Positions 44,779 to 55,120 of a stretch of 64,000 nucleotides of DNA are shown piece after piece. The notes beneath the pieces were generated by a model, which saw nothing but the letters and a program-made list of their open reading frames with translations, made no database searches and was not told the DNA's origin. The stretch is from the NCBI RefSeq assembly GCF_003996855.1, contig NZ_NRQY01000001.1, positions 2,101,767 through 2,165,766 on the forward strand, read 5' to 3'. The position numbers and the translations under genes are program-made. This DNA is from Morganella morganii (lineage in GTDB: Bacteria > Pseudomonadota > Gammaproteobacteria > Enterobacterales > Enterobacteriaceae). Position 1 is the stretch's first letter; the number at the start of each line of letters is the position of its first letter.

Positions 44779-47319
44779 ATGAGCAACGTCAAGTTAGCAA
44801 TCATCGGTAACGGCATGGTCGGCCATCGCTTTACCGAAGAGCTTACCGATAAAGCGGGCGCCGGACAGTTCGATATTACCGTATTCTGCGAAGAACCGCG
44901 TGTCGCTTATGACCGCGTGCATCTTTCCTCCTATTTTTCCCATCATACGGCTGAAGAATTATCCCTGGTCAAACCCGGTTTCCATGAGAAACATAATATT
45001 ACGGTATTAACCAATGAGCGGGTGATCACCGTGAACCGGCAGGAAAAGGTGCTGCACACCAACACCGGCCGTACCGTGCATTACGACAAACTGGTGATTG
45101 CGACCGGCTCTTATCCGTGGGTTCCGCCGATTAAAGGTAGTGATACCCGCGACTGTTTTGTTTACCGGACGATTGAAGATCTCAATGCTATCGAAGCCTG
45201 TGCCCGCCGCAGCCGTAAAGGTGTGGTGATCGGTGGTGGTCTGCTGGGACTGGAAGCTGCCGGGGCGCTTAAAAATCTGGGTATAGAGACTCATGTTATT
45301 GAATTTTCACCGGTCTTAATGGCGGAACAGCTCGATGCGCTCGGCGGCGAACAGCTAAAGCAAAAAATTGAACGGATGGGTGTGATGGTACATACCGGTA
45401 AAAACACCACGGAAATCACCGCATCCGGTAGCGGAGAGAGCCGCAAAGTGCTGCATTTTGCCGACGGCTCGTCGCTGGAAACCGATTTTGTCGTTTTCTC
45501 CACCGGGATACGCCCGCGAGACCGCCTTGCCCGCCAGTGCGGACTGGCTGTGGCAGAGCGCGGCGGACTGGTAATCAATAATCAGTGTCAGACCTCCGAC
45601 CCGGATGTTTATGCTATCGGGGAATGTGCGTCATGGCACGGAAAAACCTACGGACTGGTGGCTCCGGGCTACAAAATGGCACAGGTGGCGGCGGATCATC
45701 TGCTGGGACTGGACAATCAGTTTACCGGCGCGGATATGAGTGCAAAACTGAAATTGCTGGGTGTGGATGTCGGTGGTATCGGCAATACACATGCGACAGA
45801 CAACGGCTGCCACAGTTATATTTATCTTGATGAAGCCAATGAGATTTATAAACGACTGATTGTCAGCGATGATAATAAATATCTGCTGGGTGCAGTACTG
45901 GTCGGGGATACCGAAGATTACGGCAATCTGCTGCAACTTGCACTGAACCGCATCGAACTGCCGGAAAACCCGGATGTTCTGATCCTGCCTGCCCACGCCG
46001 GCAGCAAACCGGCGATCGGCGTCGAGTCCCTGCCGGACAGCGCACAAATCTGTTCCTGTTTTGATGTCACCAAAGGAGACATTATTCAGGCCATTCATAA
46101 CGGCTGCCAGACAGTGGCGGATATCAAAGCGGAAACCAAAGCCGGAACCGGTTGCGGCGGGTGTGTTCCGCTGATCACTCAGGTGCTGAATGCCGAACTG
46201 ACCAATCTGGGTATTGAGGTGAATCATCACCTCTGTGAGCATTTTGCGTATTCACGCCAGGAACTGTATCACCTGATCCGCGTGGAAAAAATCAGTACCT
46301 TTGATGAACTGCTGACCCGCTACGGCGAAGGTTACGGCTGTGAAGTGTGCAAACCCACCATCGGTTCCCTGCTCGCTTCCTGCCGGAATGACTATATCCT
46401 GCGTGATGACCTGGTGCCGTTACAGGATACCAACGATAACTTCCTCGCCAATATGCAGAAAGACGGCACCTATTCGGTGATCCCGCGCTCACCCGGCGGC
46501 GAAATCACGCCGGAAGGTTTGCTGGCCATAGGTACGATTGCGCAGGAATATCATCTGTATACCAAAATTACCGGCTCACAGCGCATCGCCATGTTCGGGG
46601 CGCAAAAGCAGGATTTACCGGCTATCTGGGAAAAACTGATCGCCGCCGGATTTGAAACCGGGCACGCCTATGCCAAGGCACTGCGGATGGCGAAAACCTG
46701 TGTCGGCACAGCATGGTGCCGGTTCGGGGTCGGTGACAGCACCGCGCTGGGCGTTGAGCTGGAGCACCGTTATAAAGGTATCCGTACCCCGCATAAAATG
46801 AAGTTCGGGATTTCAGGCTGTACCCGCGAGTGTTCGGAGGCTCAGGGGAAAGATATCGGGATTATCGCCACCGACAAAGGCTGGAACCTGTATGTCTGCG
46901 GAAACGGCGGCATGAAACCGCGCCACGGCGATCTGCTGATGGCCGATCTCGATCAAGAGACACTGATAAGCTATATCGATCGCTTTATGATGTTTTACAT
47001 CCGCACTGCCGATAAACTCAGCCGGACATCCACCTGGCTGGAAAGCCTCGATGGCGGGATTGATTATCTTCGCGATGTGATTGTCAGCGACAAACTCGGG
47101 CTGAATGCACAACTGGAGCAGGAACTGGCGCAACTGCGCGAAAAAGTCATCTGCGAATGGCAGGAAACGGTGAACAACCCGCATGCCCGCAAACGCTTCA
47201 GTCACTTTGTTAACAGTCCGCTGCCGGACCCGGATGTGCAAATGGTAAGTGAGCGCTTACAACATCGTCCGGCCCGCCCGGAAGAGCGGATTGCCGTTAC
47301 TCTGATCGGGGAGGAATAA
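44779..47319 (+). CDS. nirB: NADH-dependent nitrite reductase large subunit
   Basis: The 846-residue cytoplasmic enzyme reduces nitrite to ammonium with NADH. It carries FAD/NAD domains (VKLAIIGNGMVGHRF at the start; GVVIGGGLLGLEAAGAL near 148) and a [2Fe-2S] BFD-like cysteine group (CSCFDVTKGD, GTGCGGCVPL, near 425-465). The C-terminal sirohaem/[4Fe-4S] domain has KTCVGTAWCRFG and SGCTRECSEAQGKD. The chosen ATG is preceded by GAGG; the longest frame would add 20 residues and begin inside the promoter, at the FNR box. nirD follows 2 nt later. It needs sirohaem. Confidence 0.96.
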   Translation: MSNVKLAIIGNGMVGHRFTEELTDKAGAGQFDITVFCEEPRVAYDRVHLSSYFSHHTAEELSLVKPGFHEKHNITVLTNERVITVNRQEKVLHTNTGRTVHYDKLVIATGSYPWVPPIKGSDTRDCFVYRTIEDLNAIEACARRSRKGVVIGGGLLGLEAAGALKNLGIETHVIEFSPVLMAEQLDALGGEQLKQKIERMGVMVHTGKNTTEITASGSGESRKVLHFADGSSLETDFVVFSTGIRPRDRLARQCGLAVAERGGLVINNQCQTSDPDVYAIGECASWHGKTYGLVAPGYKMAQVAADHLLGLDNQFTGADMSAKLKLLGVDVGGIGNTHATDNGCHSYIYLDEANEIYKRLIVSDDNKYLLGAVLVGDTEDYGNLLQLALNRIELPENPDVLILPAHAGSKPAIGVESLPDSAQICSCFDVTKGDIIQAIHNGCQTVADIKAETKAGTGCGGCVPLITQVLNAELTNLGIEVNHHLCEHFAYSRQELYHLIRVEKISTFDELLTRYGEGYGCEVCKPTIGSLLASCRNDYILRDDLVPLQDTNDNFLANMQKDGTYSVIPRSPGGEITPEGLLAIGTIAQEYHLYTKITGSQRIAMFGAQKQDLPAIWEKLIAAGFETGHAYAKALRMAKTCVGTAWCRFGVGDSTALGVELEHRYKGIRTPHKMKFGISGCTRECSEAQGKDIGIIATDKGWNLYVCGNGGMKPRHGDLLMADLDQETLISYIDRFMMFYIRTADKLSRTSTWLESLDGGIDYLRDVIVSDKLGLNAQLEQELAQLREKVICEWQETVNNPHARKRFSHFVNSPLPDPDVQMVSERLQHRPARPEERIAVTLIGEE

Positions 47320-47321
47320 TT

Positions 47322-47657
47322 ATGAATCAATGGATAACCGTTTGTCAGGTCAGTGATATCACCCCGAGAACCGGCGTGTGTGCACTGGTTGGTGATACTC
47401 AGGTGGCTCTGTTTCGTCCTTATCCGGATGACCGCATTTTCGCCCTGAGTAATATCGATCCCTTTGCGCAGGCGAGCGTGCTGTCACGCGGATTAATTGC
47501 GGAACATGATGGCGCACTGTGGATTGTCAGTCCTCTGAAAAAACAGCGCTTCCGGCTGACAGACGGACTGTGTGCGGAAGATGCGGCATATTCCGTTGCC
47601 TCCTTTGCGGTTAACGTGACAGATGGTGCGGTGAGTGTTTCAACTGTATCTCAATAA
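47322..47657 (+). CDS. nirD: Nitrite reductase small subunit
   Basis: The 111-residue Rieske-fold subunit of NirBD lacks the Rieske cluster ligands, as usual for NirD (WITVCQVSDITPRTGVCALVGDTQVALFRP). Its stop is followed within 15 nt by a terminator. There is no nirC nitrite channel or fused cysG after it, unlike the E. coli nirBDC-cysG order. Confidence 0.93.
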   Translation: MNQWITVCQVSDITPRTGVCALVGDTQVALFRPYPDDRIFALSNIDPFAQASVLSRGLIAEHDGALWIVSPLKKQRFRLTDGLCAEDAAYSVASFAVNVTDGAVSVSTVSQ

Positions 47658-47670
47658 TCTTGCATAAAAA

Positions 47671-47702
47671 AAGCGCAAAATGACTGAGGGCATTTTGCGC
47701 TT
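47671..47702. terminator. Bidirectional terminator between nirD and the DAACS gene
   Basis: AAGCGCAAAATG and CATTTTGCGCTT form a 12-bp perfect stem with an 8-nt loop. On the minus strand the stem runs into a T-rich tail, a strong terminator for the convergent carrier gene. On the plus strand TTAATAC follows, weaker but serviceable for nirBD. Confidence 0.85.
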
Positions 47703-47798
47703 AATACATTAATACGTAACACATAAAACTGATTTTTATGGTGGCGCGATATCTGTATCCCCTGTACCGCGCCTGTCTTACTTATTCTGAACGCCCGG

Positions 47799-49091
47799 TC
47801 AGGCTGATGTTGCCTGTGATACCGGAGGCTCAATGACTGCCTTTGGTTTTCCGCGGCATCCTTCACCGTAGTGCTCACCTTCCCAGCGGCCAACCATTGC
47901 AGCACCGATGGCGTTACTCATAACGTTAGTGGCTGAGCGGCCCATATCGAGGAACGGATCCACACCCATCAGCAGAATCAGCCCCGCCTCCGGAATGTTG
48001 AACTGGTTCAGCGTCGCCGCGATAACCACCAGAGACGCACGCGGTACACCGGCCATCCCTTTCGAGGTCAGCATCAGAATCAGCAGCATGGTAACCTGCT
48101 CACCCATAGACAGGGTGATATTACATGCCTGAGCGATAAAGATAACTGCGAAAGAACAGTAAGCCATTGAACCGACAAGGTTAAAGGAATAACCGACTGG
48201 CAGTACGAAGCTGGCGATCTTGTTGGAAACACCGAACTCTTCCAGTTTTTCCAGAGTTCCCGGGAAAGCAGCTTCAGAGCTTGATGTGGTGAATGCCAGC
48301 AGAGCAGGCTCCGTGATACCTTTGGTCAGACGGAAGATACAGCGGCCGACAACCACCGAAGCCAGACCAATCAGAATCACCCACAGCATCGCCAGTGTGA
48401 AGTAGAACTCACCCATGAAGATACCGGCACTGACCAGTACACCCAGGCCACGTTCAGCGATCATACCGGAGATAGCGGCAAACACAGTCAGCGGAGCAAA
48501 CAGCATGACATAACCGGTTAATTTCAGCATCAGGCTGACGAGAGATTCCAGCACATTCACAATCGGCAGGCCTTTCTCACCGATAGCGGAGAGGCTGATA
48601 CCCATAAAGATTGAGAATACAACGATTTGCAGAATTTCGTTACGCGCCATTGCATCAACGATACTGGTCGGAATCGCATGAGCAATAAAGGTTTTGAAGG
48701 AGAAAGGAACAGGTTCGACCATGCCTTCAACCGCAGCAGCAGTATCCGCTACGAAGTTAATACCTGCGCCCGGCTGGAACAGGTTAACAATAACCAGACC
48801 TAACAGGATTGAGATAAAAGATGCACAGATAAATAAGAACAGTGTTTTGGAGAAAACACGACCTAACGTTTTTGCATCACCCATTTTCGCAATACCAACA
48901 ACCAGTGTTGATATAATCAATGGAGCGATAATCATTTTAATCAGTCGTAAGAAGATATCAGTAATAATAGAGATATCTTTTGCATAGACCTTATTAAATT
49001 CAGCAGATGCCATTTCGTTAAAGCTGAAGCCGACAATCACACCGACAATAAGACCAATGACTATCCAAGTGGTTAAACTCTTCGATTTCAT
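47799..49091 (-). CDS. Dicarboxylate/amino acid:cation symporter (DAACS family)
   Basis: The 430-residue inner-membrane carrier has 8 helices and two hairpin loops. FTTSSSEAAFPGTLEKL (HP1) and the core GYSFNLVGSMAY are present. LTSKGMAGVPRASLVV (HP2) and VDPFLDMGRSATNV, with the Asp, Arg and Asn that bind acidic substrates, follow. It transports glutamate/aspartate or C4-dicarboxylates with H+ or Na+. It is the gene just downstream of the glutamate-mutase operon on the same strand (232-nt gap), so glutamate is the likeliest substrate; DctA-like or GltP-like cannot be decided from sequence. Confidence 0.82.
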   Translation of the reverse strand: MKSKSLTTWIVIGLIVGVIVGFSFNEMASAEFNKVYAKDISIITDIFLRLIKMIIAPLIISTLVVGIAKMGDAKTLGRVFSKTLFLFICASFISILLGLVIVNLFQPGAGINFVADTAAAVEGMVEPVPFSFKTFIAHAIPTSIVDAMARNEILQIVVFSIFMGISLSAIGEKGLPIVNVLESLVSLMLKLTGYVMLFAPLTVFAAISGMIAERGLGVLVSAGIFMGEFYFTLAMLWVILIGLASVVVGRCIFRLTKGITEPALLAFTTSSSEAAFPGTLEKLEEFGVSNKIASFVLPVGYSFNLVGSMAYCSFAVIFIAQACNITLSMGEQVTMLLILMLTSKGMAGVPRASLVVIAATLNQFNIPEAGLILLMGVDPFLDMGRSATNVMSNAIGAAMVGRWEGEHYGEGCRGKPKAVIEPPVSQATSA

Positions 49092-49323
49092 AATAATTCC
49101 ATTCTGTGTTGGGTCGCATTTATTCTCAAATTACTTAATATCCTCTGAAATTTTATTTCAGTTATTTTTACCCGGCCTTCCGTGGCTTTAAACATTAAAT
49201 AAATTTACATAACACACTGAGAAAAATGACGATTTCTGTTTCTGAAATCGATGCGGAGTACAGGGAAGCCCCGTACGCCACATCGAGTTGTCGTACTAAT
49301 GAGATATTGAATGACTGATATTG

Positions 49324-49641
49324 TTAAATATCAAATTCCATTTTTAATAAAGGCGCATGTTGCTGGGCACCATAAACATCGGTATCTCCGACAGCACCAG
49401 AAACAATATGTCTCGGCATTACAATTTTCACAGCATTCGCCGGGTCAAACCAGACAATATTATCGATAAAATCAGGTTTAACACAGTACAGACCGGCAAC
49501 TAAGTCTTTATTAAATTGTTTTGAATTTTTTACCGCGGTATAAGTTTCTTTATCCTTGAATAAAATATCCATTACAATTTCATACGGACCGGAGTTTTTA
49601 GAACGCACAACTTTGGCTAATTCTAAAATTGACTTTTTCAT
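49324..49641 (-). CDS. DUF4387 protein, partner of the AtuA-family protein
   Basis: The 105-residue soluble protein (LAKVVRSKNSGPYEIVMDILFKD; GAVGDTDVYGAQQHAPLL) fits DUF4387. Members are commonly encoded right after AtuA/DUF1446 proteins, as here. The overlap with the upstream gene is 4 nt, suggesting a stoichiometric complex. Its function is unknown; see the finding on the methylaspartate pathway. Confidence 0.72.
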   Translation of the reverse strand: MKKSILELAKVVRSKNSGPYEIVMDILFKDKETYTAVKNSKQFNKDLVAGLYCVKPDFIDNIVWFDPANAVKIVMPRHIVSGAVGDTDVYGAQQHAPLLKMEFDI

Positions 49642-51011
49642 TTCGCCACTCCTTCAGGTGTTACATTCTCCATACGGAATTGGAATTTAATATCCGGGGT
49701 GTATTCCATCAGATGATAGATGGAGAACTCATACACTTTACCGGCACGGATATCCGACGGAGAGAACGGGAAGGCTAAGTTGCCTGCGGTGGCGATACGG
49801 CCATCGTACCCGTAGTGCAGCATAGTGGAACGTGCCAGGGAACAGATACTGTCCGCCTGCTCCTGAGTCGGAGCAACAACATCCAGTAAAATACCCAGTT
49901 CATAACTCTTAGTCACAGTTTCAGGTTCTGCATCACCCATCACACCGTTTTTACCGTACAGATGGAAATTCATTTTCACGGTATCAGGGTCGATGCTGAG
50001 GTTTTTCTCAACACTTTTACGCACTTCCACCAGAATCTTATCCATACCGGCGATCATGATAGGGTCATGAGTACCGGCGATAGTGATGGTGCGGTAACCG
50101 ACCGGACGTGCAGCTTCCAGTTTAACGGTATACGGTGTTGATACATGGCGTGAACCGGTTACACGAACCTGTCCGTTACCCAGATCCTCAAACTTACACT
50201 CTTTCAGATCCAGCACGCCGCCCGGTCCCGGTAATACATACGGATTGGATTTCTCATACAGGGTGTGAGCCGCTGCTGAGGTGTCCGTAAATTTACGGAT
50301 CGGGTTGAATGCTTTCAGGGTGAAACCGGTTTCGTCGATAATACCCATTGCACAGTCGGAGCCGGAACCCGGAGTGGCTGCGATTGCCGCACACTCCAGA
50401 ATCTTACCGCAGTGCAGTGCCAGACCTTCGTCGAACCCTTTCATAATCGGCAGAGCCGCGAAGCAGCAAGGGTCATAAGCACGGCCGGCCAGTACCACCT
50501 GAGCACCGGCTGCCAGTGCTTCCTGGAATGGCTCGACACCCATCTGAGCAACGATATAGGTACTTTCGTCGATCACTTCATGCGTCAGTTCAGGCACGAA
50601 GGCCAGCGGCGTGATTTTGCCTGCATCCAGCGCTTCGTGAACCGTTTTCTTCTCAACATCCGCAGGGATCAGGGCCATCTTGAATGACAGACCTTCTTCC
50701 TTTGCCAGTTCCAGAATGATTTCACGGCACCATTCCAGATGAGGCTGTGCACCTGAACCACCGGCAGTACCGATGACAACCGGAATATTGTTTTTCACAC
50801 CCGCTTTCAGCATATAACGCAGGTCGCGCTTTACCCCGGCACGGTCGGTAAAGGCTTTACCGGAACCGAGGTAGTGAGGACCCGGGTCAGAAGACCCGGC
50901 GTCGACGGCGATAAGATCCGGCGATTCTTCCATCGCCTTCATAAAACTCTCTTCCGGAAATCCGTACCCCAGGATGGCAGTAGGGGACAGGATTTTAAAT
51001 GTCCTGGACAT
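49638..51011 (-). CDS. AtuA (DUF1446) family protein
   Basis: The 457-residue protein matches the acyclic-terpene-utilisation AtuA family (SPTAILGYGFPEESFMKAM; LIAVDAGSSDPGPHYLGSGK; VVIGTAGGSGAQPHLEWC; VVLAGRAYDPCCFAALP). No catalytic activity is firmly assigned to the family; hydratase or acyl-CoA roles have been proposed. Here it follows methylaspartate ammonia-lyase by 9 nt. It could handle mesaconate, the lyase product, but this is inference. Confidence 0.75.
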   Translation of the reverse strand: MSRTFKILSPTAILGYGFPEESFMKAMEESPDLIAVDAGSSDPGPHYLGSGKAFTDRAGVKRDLRYMLKAGVKNNIPVVIGTAGGSGAQPHLEWCREIILELAKEEGLSFKMALIPADVEKKTVHEALDAGKITPLAFVPELTHEVIDESTYIVAQMGVEPFQEALAAGAQVVLAGRAYDPCCFAALPIMKGFDEGLALHCGKILECAAIAATPGSGSDCAMGIIDETGFTLKAFNPIRKFTDTSAAAHTLYEKSNPYVLPGPGGVLDLKECKFEDLGNGQVRVTGSRHVSTPYTVKLEAARPVGYRTITIAGTHDPIMIAGMDKILVEVRKSVEKNLSIDPDTVKMNFHLYGKNGVMGDAEPETVTKSYELGILLDVVAPTQEQADSICSLARSTMLHYGYDGRIATAGNLAFPFSPSDIRAGKVYEFSIYHLMEYTPDIKFQFRMENVTPEGVAK

Positions 51012-51020
51012 AATGCTTCC

Positions 51021-52262
51021 TTATGCTTTCGCTTTCAGTACAGCCAGTGTGCGGTTCATTTCGTTATGAACGATGTTCATACCTTCATCGAAGCCCATGC
51101 CCGGCTTGATCAGCATACGCATCGGACGTGTTGCAATCGCGATATGCACACAGGTACGCGCACTGACGTCGGTTTCGTTACAGGTACCGCCCTGGTATGC
51201 TTCCATACCGTGTTTCTGGCAATACAGAACCGCGTCAGCGATGTTGTGAACAGAACCCAGGTCAGGGGTTTTGATCTGAACCATGTCGCAGCAGCCGGCA
51301 TCGGTGAAATCAATGATGTCCTGACAGGTGTTACACCATTCGTCAGCAACGATTTTCACTTTGGAGCCCAGTTTTTTCAGGTGATCCATAATGCCTTTCA
51401 TCAGGCGGATCTGGTCTGGTTTGTTACCTGCGTCAACCGGACCTTCGATGTACAGTTCCAGATCACCGGCCTGCTCCTGGAGGCTTGCGATATACTCTGC
51501 ACAGCGAATCGGATCTTTGTCGAAAATTAAACCGATAGTGCCGTAAACGTCGATATGCAGTGACGGCTTGTATGTGTCTTCTGTGCGTAATTCAACGATA
51601 CGCTTGGCCAGCCACTCAACATAAGCGCGCAGTTTTTCACCCTGACGGCCCAGTTTTTCATCCACGTTGTTGATAAGGCCGTGCGGCAGAACGTCAACGT
51701 GTTTGAGGATCATTTTGTCCACAGCGTTGTAGCGGTCATCACCACTCTGACCAAACAGAGGGATTGGGTCAGCCACAACCGGCAGATGCCATTCGTCACA
51801 CACGACTTCTGCTTTCAGACGGTTGCTTGCCAGCGCGGTGGCATCGAGCAGAGCCTGGGACAGACCATAACGGATAGCGGTATGCAGTTGTTTACCTTCC
51901 ACTTTCAGTTCATCGAAGAACTTAGCGTTGTTACGGAACTCACTGACATCACGGCCTTCCAGCAGCGGTTTGATGTGTTCTTCCAGGAACGGAATAAAGT
52001 TCTCCGCCAGGAATAACGGGTCACGGCCACCTGCACCGGAGTACTGAACCGCGGCACAGTCACCCATCGCCACAGAACCGTTTTCCAGGATTAACTGGAC
52101 TGACACACACTCACCTGCCTGACGCACTGCGGTAAAGCCCGGAGTGACCGGCTTGCCGGTATAGACGAAACCGTCGTGACCTGCGCCGTCTTTGATAGCC
52201 TGCTGGTCGTCAAAATAGAAAGATGAGTTACCCACTGTGAACAATGCCTGTTTAATTTTCAT
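51021..52262 (-). CDS. mal: Methylaspartate ammonia-lyase
   Basis: The 413-residue enolase-superfamily enzyme turns (2S,3S)-3-methylaspartate into mesaconate and ammonia. Metal ligands are visible in HIDVYGTIG, LYIEGPVD and IVADEWC. The catalytic lysine lies in MVQIKTPDLG, and the substrate loop in YQGGTCNETD. It overlaps glmE by one base, the order expected for the glutamate-to-mesaconate pathway. Confidence 0.95.
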   Translation of the reverse strand: MKIKQALFTVGNSSFYFDDQQAIKDGAGHDGFVYTGKPVTPGFTAVRQAGECVSVQLILENGSVAMGDCAAVQYSGAGGRDPLFLAENFIPFLEEHIKPLLEGRDVSEFRNNAKFFDELKVEGKQLHTAIRYGLSQALLDATALASNRLKAEVVCDEWHLPVVADPIPLFGQSGDDRYNAVDKMILKHVDVLPHGLINNVDEKLGRQGEKLRAYVEWLAKRIVELRTEDTYKPSLHIDVYGTIGLIFDKDPIRCAEYIASLQEQAGDLELYIEGPVDAGNKPDQIRLMKGIMDHLKKLGSKVKIVADEWCNTCQDIIDFTDAGCCDMVQIKTPDLGSVHNIADAVLYCQKHGMEAYQGGTCNETDVSARTCVHIAIATRPMRMLIKPGMGFDEGMNIVHNEMNRTLAVLKAKA

Positions 52263-53707
52263 TATGGTCTTCCTACTAATTTACTGTGAGATACTGCGTT
52301 AATATCATCAATAATCATCTGGAATGAAGCTTCACGTCCCTCTTCGCGGGCACGCTCAGCAACGAAATCATGGTGCATGGACAGAACATCATCCGGCAGC
52401 GGAACCGCGCCTGCATCAAACACACGGATTGCGCCGTTGTTGTCACGGATAGGCAGCATTTTTCCGGAGTTACACATCGCAGGTGCGAACGGAATATCCA
52501 GAACACCGGCTTCGAATGCGCGGACAGTACCGACTGCAATATCGCCGTTACCCAGCTCAAGAACTTTCTTCATCACTGCGCGGACTTCGCGTTTAATCAG
52601 TTCCACTTCCAGATCCACGTCTTTGCACGGCGGGAATTTCTGGTCACGGACCATGTTCAGCATCTGGTTAGAGGCACGCAGACCCTGGCAGTTTGCTTCA
52701 GCGGTCGGGATACCGAATGCTTCATGCGGAGATTTGGTGATCACTTTGGTTGCACCGGACATACCGGCAACCGCCGCACCCCAGGAGATAACTGCTGCCG
52801 CACGGGATTCATCTTCAGGGAAACCACCCATCCACTGGTGGAATACAGTACTCAGTTCATAATCTTCGTAGCCGTAAGCGCGGAAGTATTCATGAGACAG
52901 TTCACGCAGGGAGCGGATTGCCGCGATATCCTGCACTAAGTTACCGACCTGGCCGTAACCGACGGTGATGGATTTAACGCCCTGCTCCAGTGCCACCAGA
53001 CCTTCGATAATGGCCACAGTGTGGGAGATGAATGGCGGGATCAGCGTACCGGTTAACGGACCGAATGGTTCGCGGTTGATACGGATACCATTTTCTTCAT
53101 ATAAACCGATAACGCGGTCGCAGTACTGCCAGTCACGGATGGATTTTTCCAGGGTGACGCGTTTTGCGTAAGGGATGTTATAGGAGATACCACCGCCTTC
53201 GTAACTGGTGAAACCACTCGCCATGGAGATTTCGCACAGCAGACGGGCATCCGGAGTCCCGTGACGGATTTGCAGTGGTTTATCCAGAGATTCCGTAATG
53301 TGACGGCAGGCTGCAACACCGTGGTTAACCACCGGCAGGCCGTTCAGTTTTGAGGTACCGGCCTCAACAGATTTCTGAATACCGACTGCCGCTTCTTCAT
53401 AACGGTTCAGACGGGTATACGCATCGATAGTGGTCGGCAGCAGGTCACACTCTTTCTGCAATTTTTTCAGCAGCTCGATGTGTTCTTCGATTAATGCAAC
53501 GCCTGCACGCGGCTGGCTTAATGTGATGCCGTCGCGGTCAGCTTCGAATAATTTTTTGGCAAAGTTTTTATCTTCAGAGATAGTCGCCTGATATTTGACG
53601 CCATCTTCAAAATTTTCCACGTCTTTCCCTGTCACCCAGGTCTTTAATACGTCTTTGCGCTCGGCCATAAAGTCGTCGATTGCAATTTTTTTATTCTTCA
53701 GTTCCAT
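52262..53707 (-). CDS. glmE: Glutamate mutase epsilon subunit
   Basis: The 481-residue TIM-barrel catalytic subunit of adenosylcobalamin-dependent glutamate mutase converts L-glutamate to 3-methylaspartate with the sigma subunit. Typical segments are LSQPRAGVALIEEHIELLKK, INREPFGPLTGTLIPPFISHT, QWMGGFPEDESRAAAVISWG and VDLEVELIKREVRAVMKKVLE. Family length is about 483. It lies between mutL and mal. Confidence 0.95.
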   Translation of the reverse strand: MELKNKKIAIDDFMAERKDVLKTWVTGKDVENFEDGVKYQATISEDKNFAKKLFEADRDGITLSQPRAGVALIEEHIELLKKLQKECDLLPTTIDAYTRLNRYEEAAVGIQKSVEAGTSKLNGLPVVNHGVAACRHITESLDKPLQIRHGTPDARLLCEISMASGFTSYEGGGISYNIPYAKRVTLEKSIRDWQYCDRVIGLYEENGIRINREPFGPLTGTLIPPFISHTVAIIEGLVALEQGVKSITVGYGQVGNLVQDIAAIRSLRELSHEYFRAYGYEDYELSTVFHQWMGGFPEDESRAAAVISWGAAVAGMSGATKVITKSPHEAFGIPTAEANCQGLRASNQMLNMVRDQKFPPCKDVDLEVELIKREVRAVMKKVLELGNGDIAVGTVRAFEAGVLDIPFAPAMCNSGKMLPIRDNNGAIRVFDAGAVPLPDDVLSMHHDFVAERAREEGREASFQMIIDDINAVSHSKLVGRP

Positions 53708-53728
53708 TTAATGGCTCCAATAATCTTG

Positions 53729-55120
53729 CTATCTGGTCAAAATCTGCACGCCGGTCTGAGCTGCTGCTTTCGGATACCGGCAGGCGACGTTGGCTAACAG
53801 AGGAAGTAACCCTTGTGAATCCCGGTAGTACTCAAATTCATCCGGCAGCAGAATCTGACGGCCTTTGTTATCGAATTTGCGGTACCGCATATACTGTTTG
53901 ATGTTAAAATCAGCTGTCCGCGACAACCAGCCGCCGGTACCGATGATTTTTCTGACCCGTGATAAATCACGGCCAATCTGCAAATCCACTGTACCTGCAC
54001 AGGTGGTCACCTGCTGTTTTGTGCCCGCATGGCGTTCAGTCCCCAGTGCGACACAAATCCCGGCTAACAGATGGTCATAAACACGTTCTTCGTCTGTCTG
54101 CGGCAGGTAATCAGGGTGCTCATTGACGTAACGGGTGTAGCGGTAAAAGGCATCCAGCTGCTCCGGATGATTCACAAACTGCGCTTCGGCTAATTCACGG
54201 CCTGCCTCACCGGCGATCACCGCCGAGACACGCATACCAAGGTCACCTTCCACAGTCCGCTTCACTTTCGGCTCCGGAATCCCGTGTAAAATGGTATCCG
54301 GCAGTAAGCTGTTGTTGCAGGACGAATAAATATCCGTCGTTGCGCCACCCATATCCATCAGCACAAACTCTTCCCAGCCGGGAACGTTGTCACGGATTTG
54401 CTGTACTAACTCAAAGACAGAGAATGGTGTCGGACGCGGATCTTCACCGGTCTGCTCAACAATGACGTCCAGTCCCTTGCCCTTCACAATCTTTTTCAGA
54501 AAGATGTCACAGATAGCTTTACGCGCATCAAACGGGTTCGGACTATCCAGACTCGGTAAAATGTTATTAACGACAGTCAGTTCTTTATGGCCGAGGATTT
54601 CAGCAATATCGTCCTGAATATCACGGTTACCCGCATAAATGATGGAGCAGTTCAGATCGGATTCCGCCAGCATTTTTGCGTTTTGTAATCCGTATCCTAC
54701 ATCTCCGCCATCAGTCCCGCCGGTGAACAGGAAGATATCCGGGGGTGTCTGTTCGAGTTTGCGGATATCAGTCCGGTTGAGCTTGTACGCAAAGTGCTGA
54801 GACACTTTTGCGCCCGCTGAGTGAGCAGTGACTTTTGCTGACTCAAGGGTAATCGTCGGAACCAGACCCAGTGCCGCTACCGCTAACCCGCCTTTGGCGG
54901 AAGAGGAATAGTTAATGTTAACTTTCCCGGCTTCCAGTAAAGGACGCGCATCGGACACATTGAGGATTTTATTCAGTACAGTGAAAAATCCGTCTGCCAG
55001 ATGGTCAATCGTCGTGGGGGTCAGGGCATAATTCTTTAATTCAATATGATCATCATTTCCCACGTCGAACACGGCACCTTTTGTCCAGGTTGAACCGATA
55101 TCTATCGAGACGTTGATCAT
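53729..55120 (-). CDS. mutL: MutL/GlmL glutamate mutase reactivase-like protein
   Basis: The 463-residue ASKHA-type ATPase ([54 protein letters not shown]) is found between the two mutase subunit genes in most clusters. By analogy with EutA and diol dehydratase reactivases it should exchange inactivated cobalamin. Its start overlaps the glmS stop by one base and glmE begins 21 nt after it. Confidence 0.9.
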   Translation of the reverse strand: MINVSIDIGSTWTKGAVFDVGNDDHIELKNYALTPTTIDHLADGFFTVLNKILNVSDARPLLEAGKVNINYSSSAKGGLAVAALGLVPTITLESAKVTAHSAGAKVSQHFAYKLNRTDIRKLEQTPPDIFLFTGGTDGGDVGYGLQNAKMLAESDLNCSIIYAGNRDIQDDIAEILGHKELTVVNNILPSLDSPNPFDARKAICDIFLKKIVKGKGLDVIVEQTGEDPRPTPFSVFELVQQIRDNVPGWEEFVLMDMGGATTDIYSSCNNSLLPDTILHGIPEPKVKRTVEGDLGMRVSAVIAGEAGRELAEAQFVNHPEQLDAFYRYTRYVNEHPDYLPQTDEERVYDHLLAGICVALGTERHAGTKQQVTTCAGTVDLQIGRDLSRVRKIIGTGGWLSRTADFNIKQYMRYRKFDNKGRQILLPDEFEYYRDSQGLLPLLANVACRYPKAAAQTGVQILTR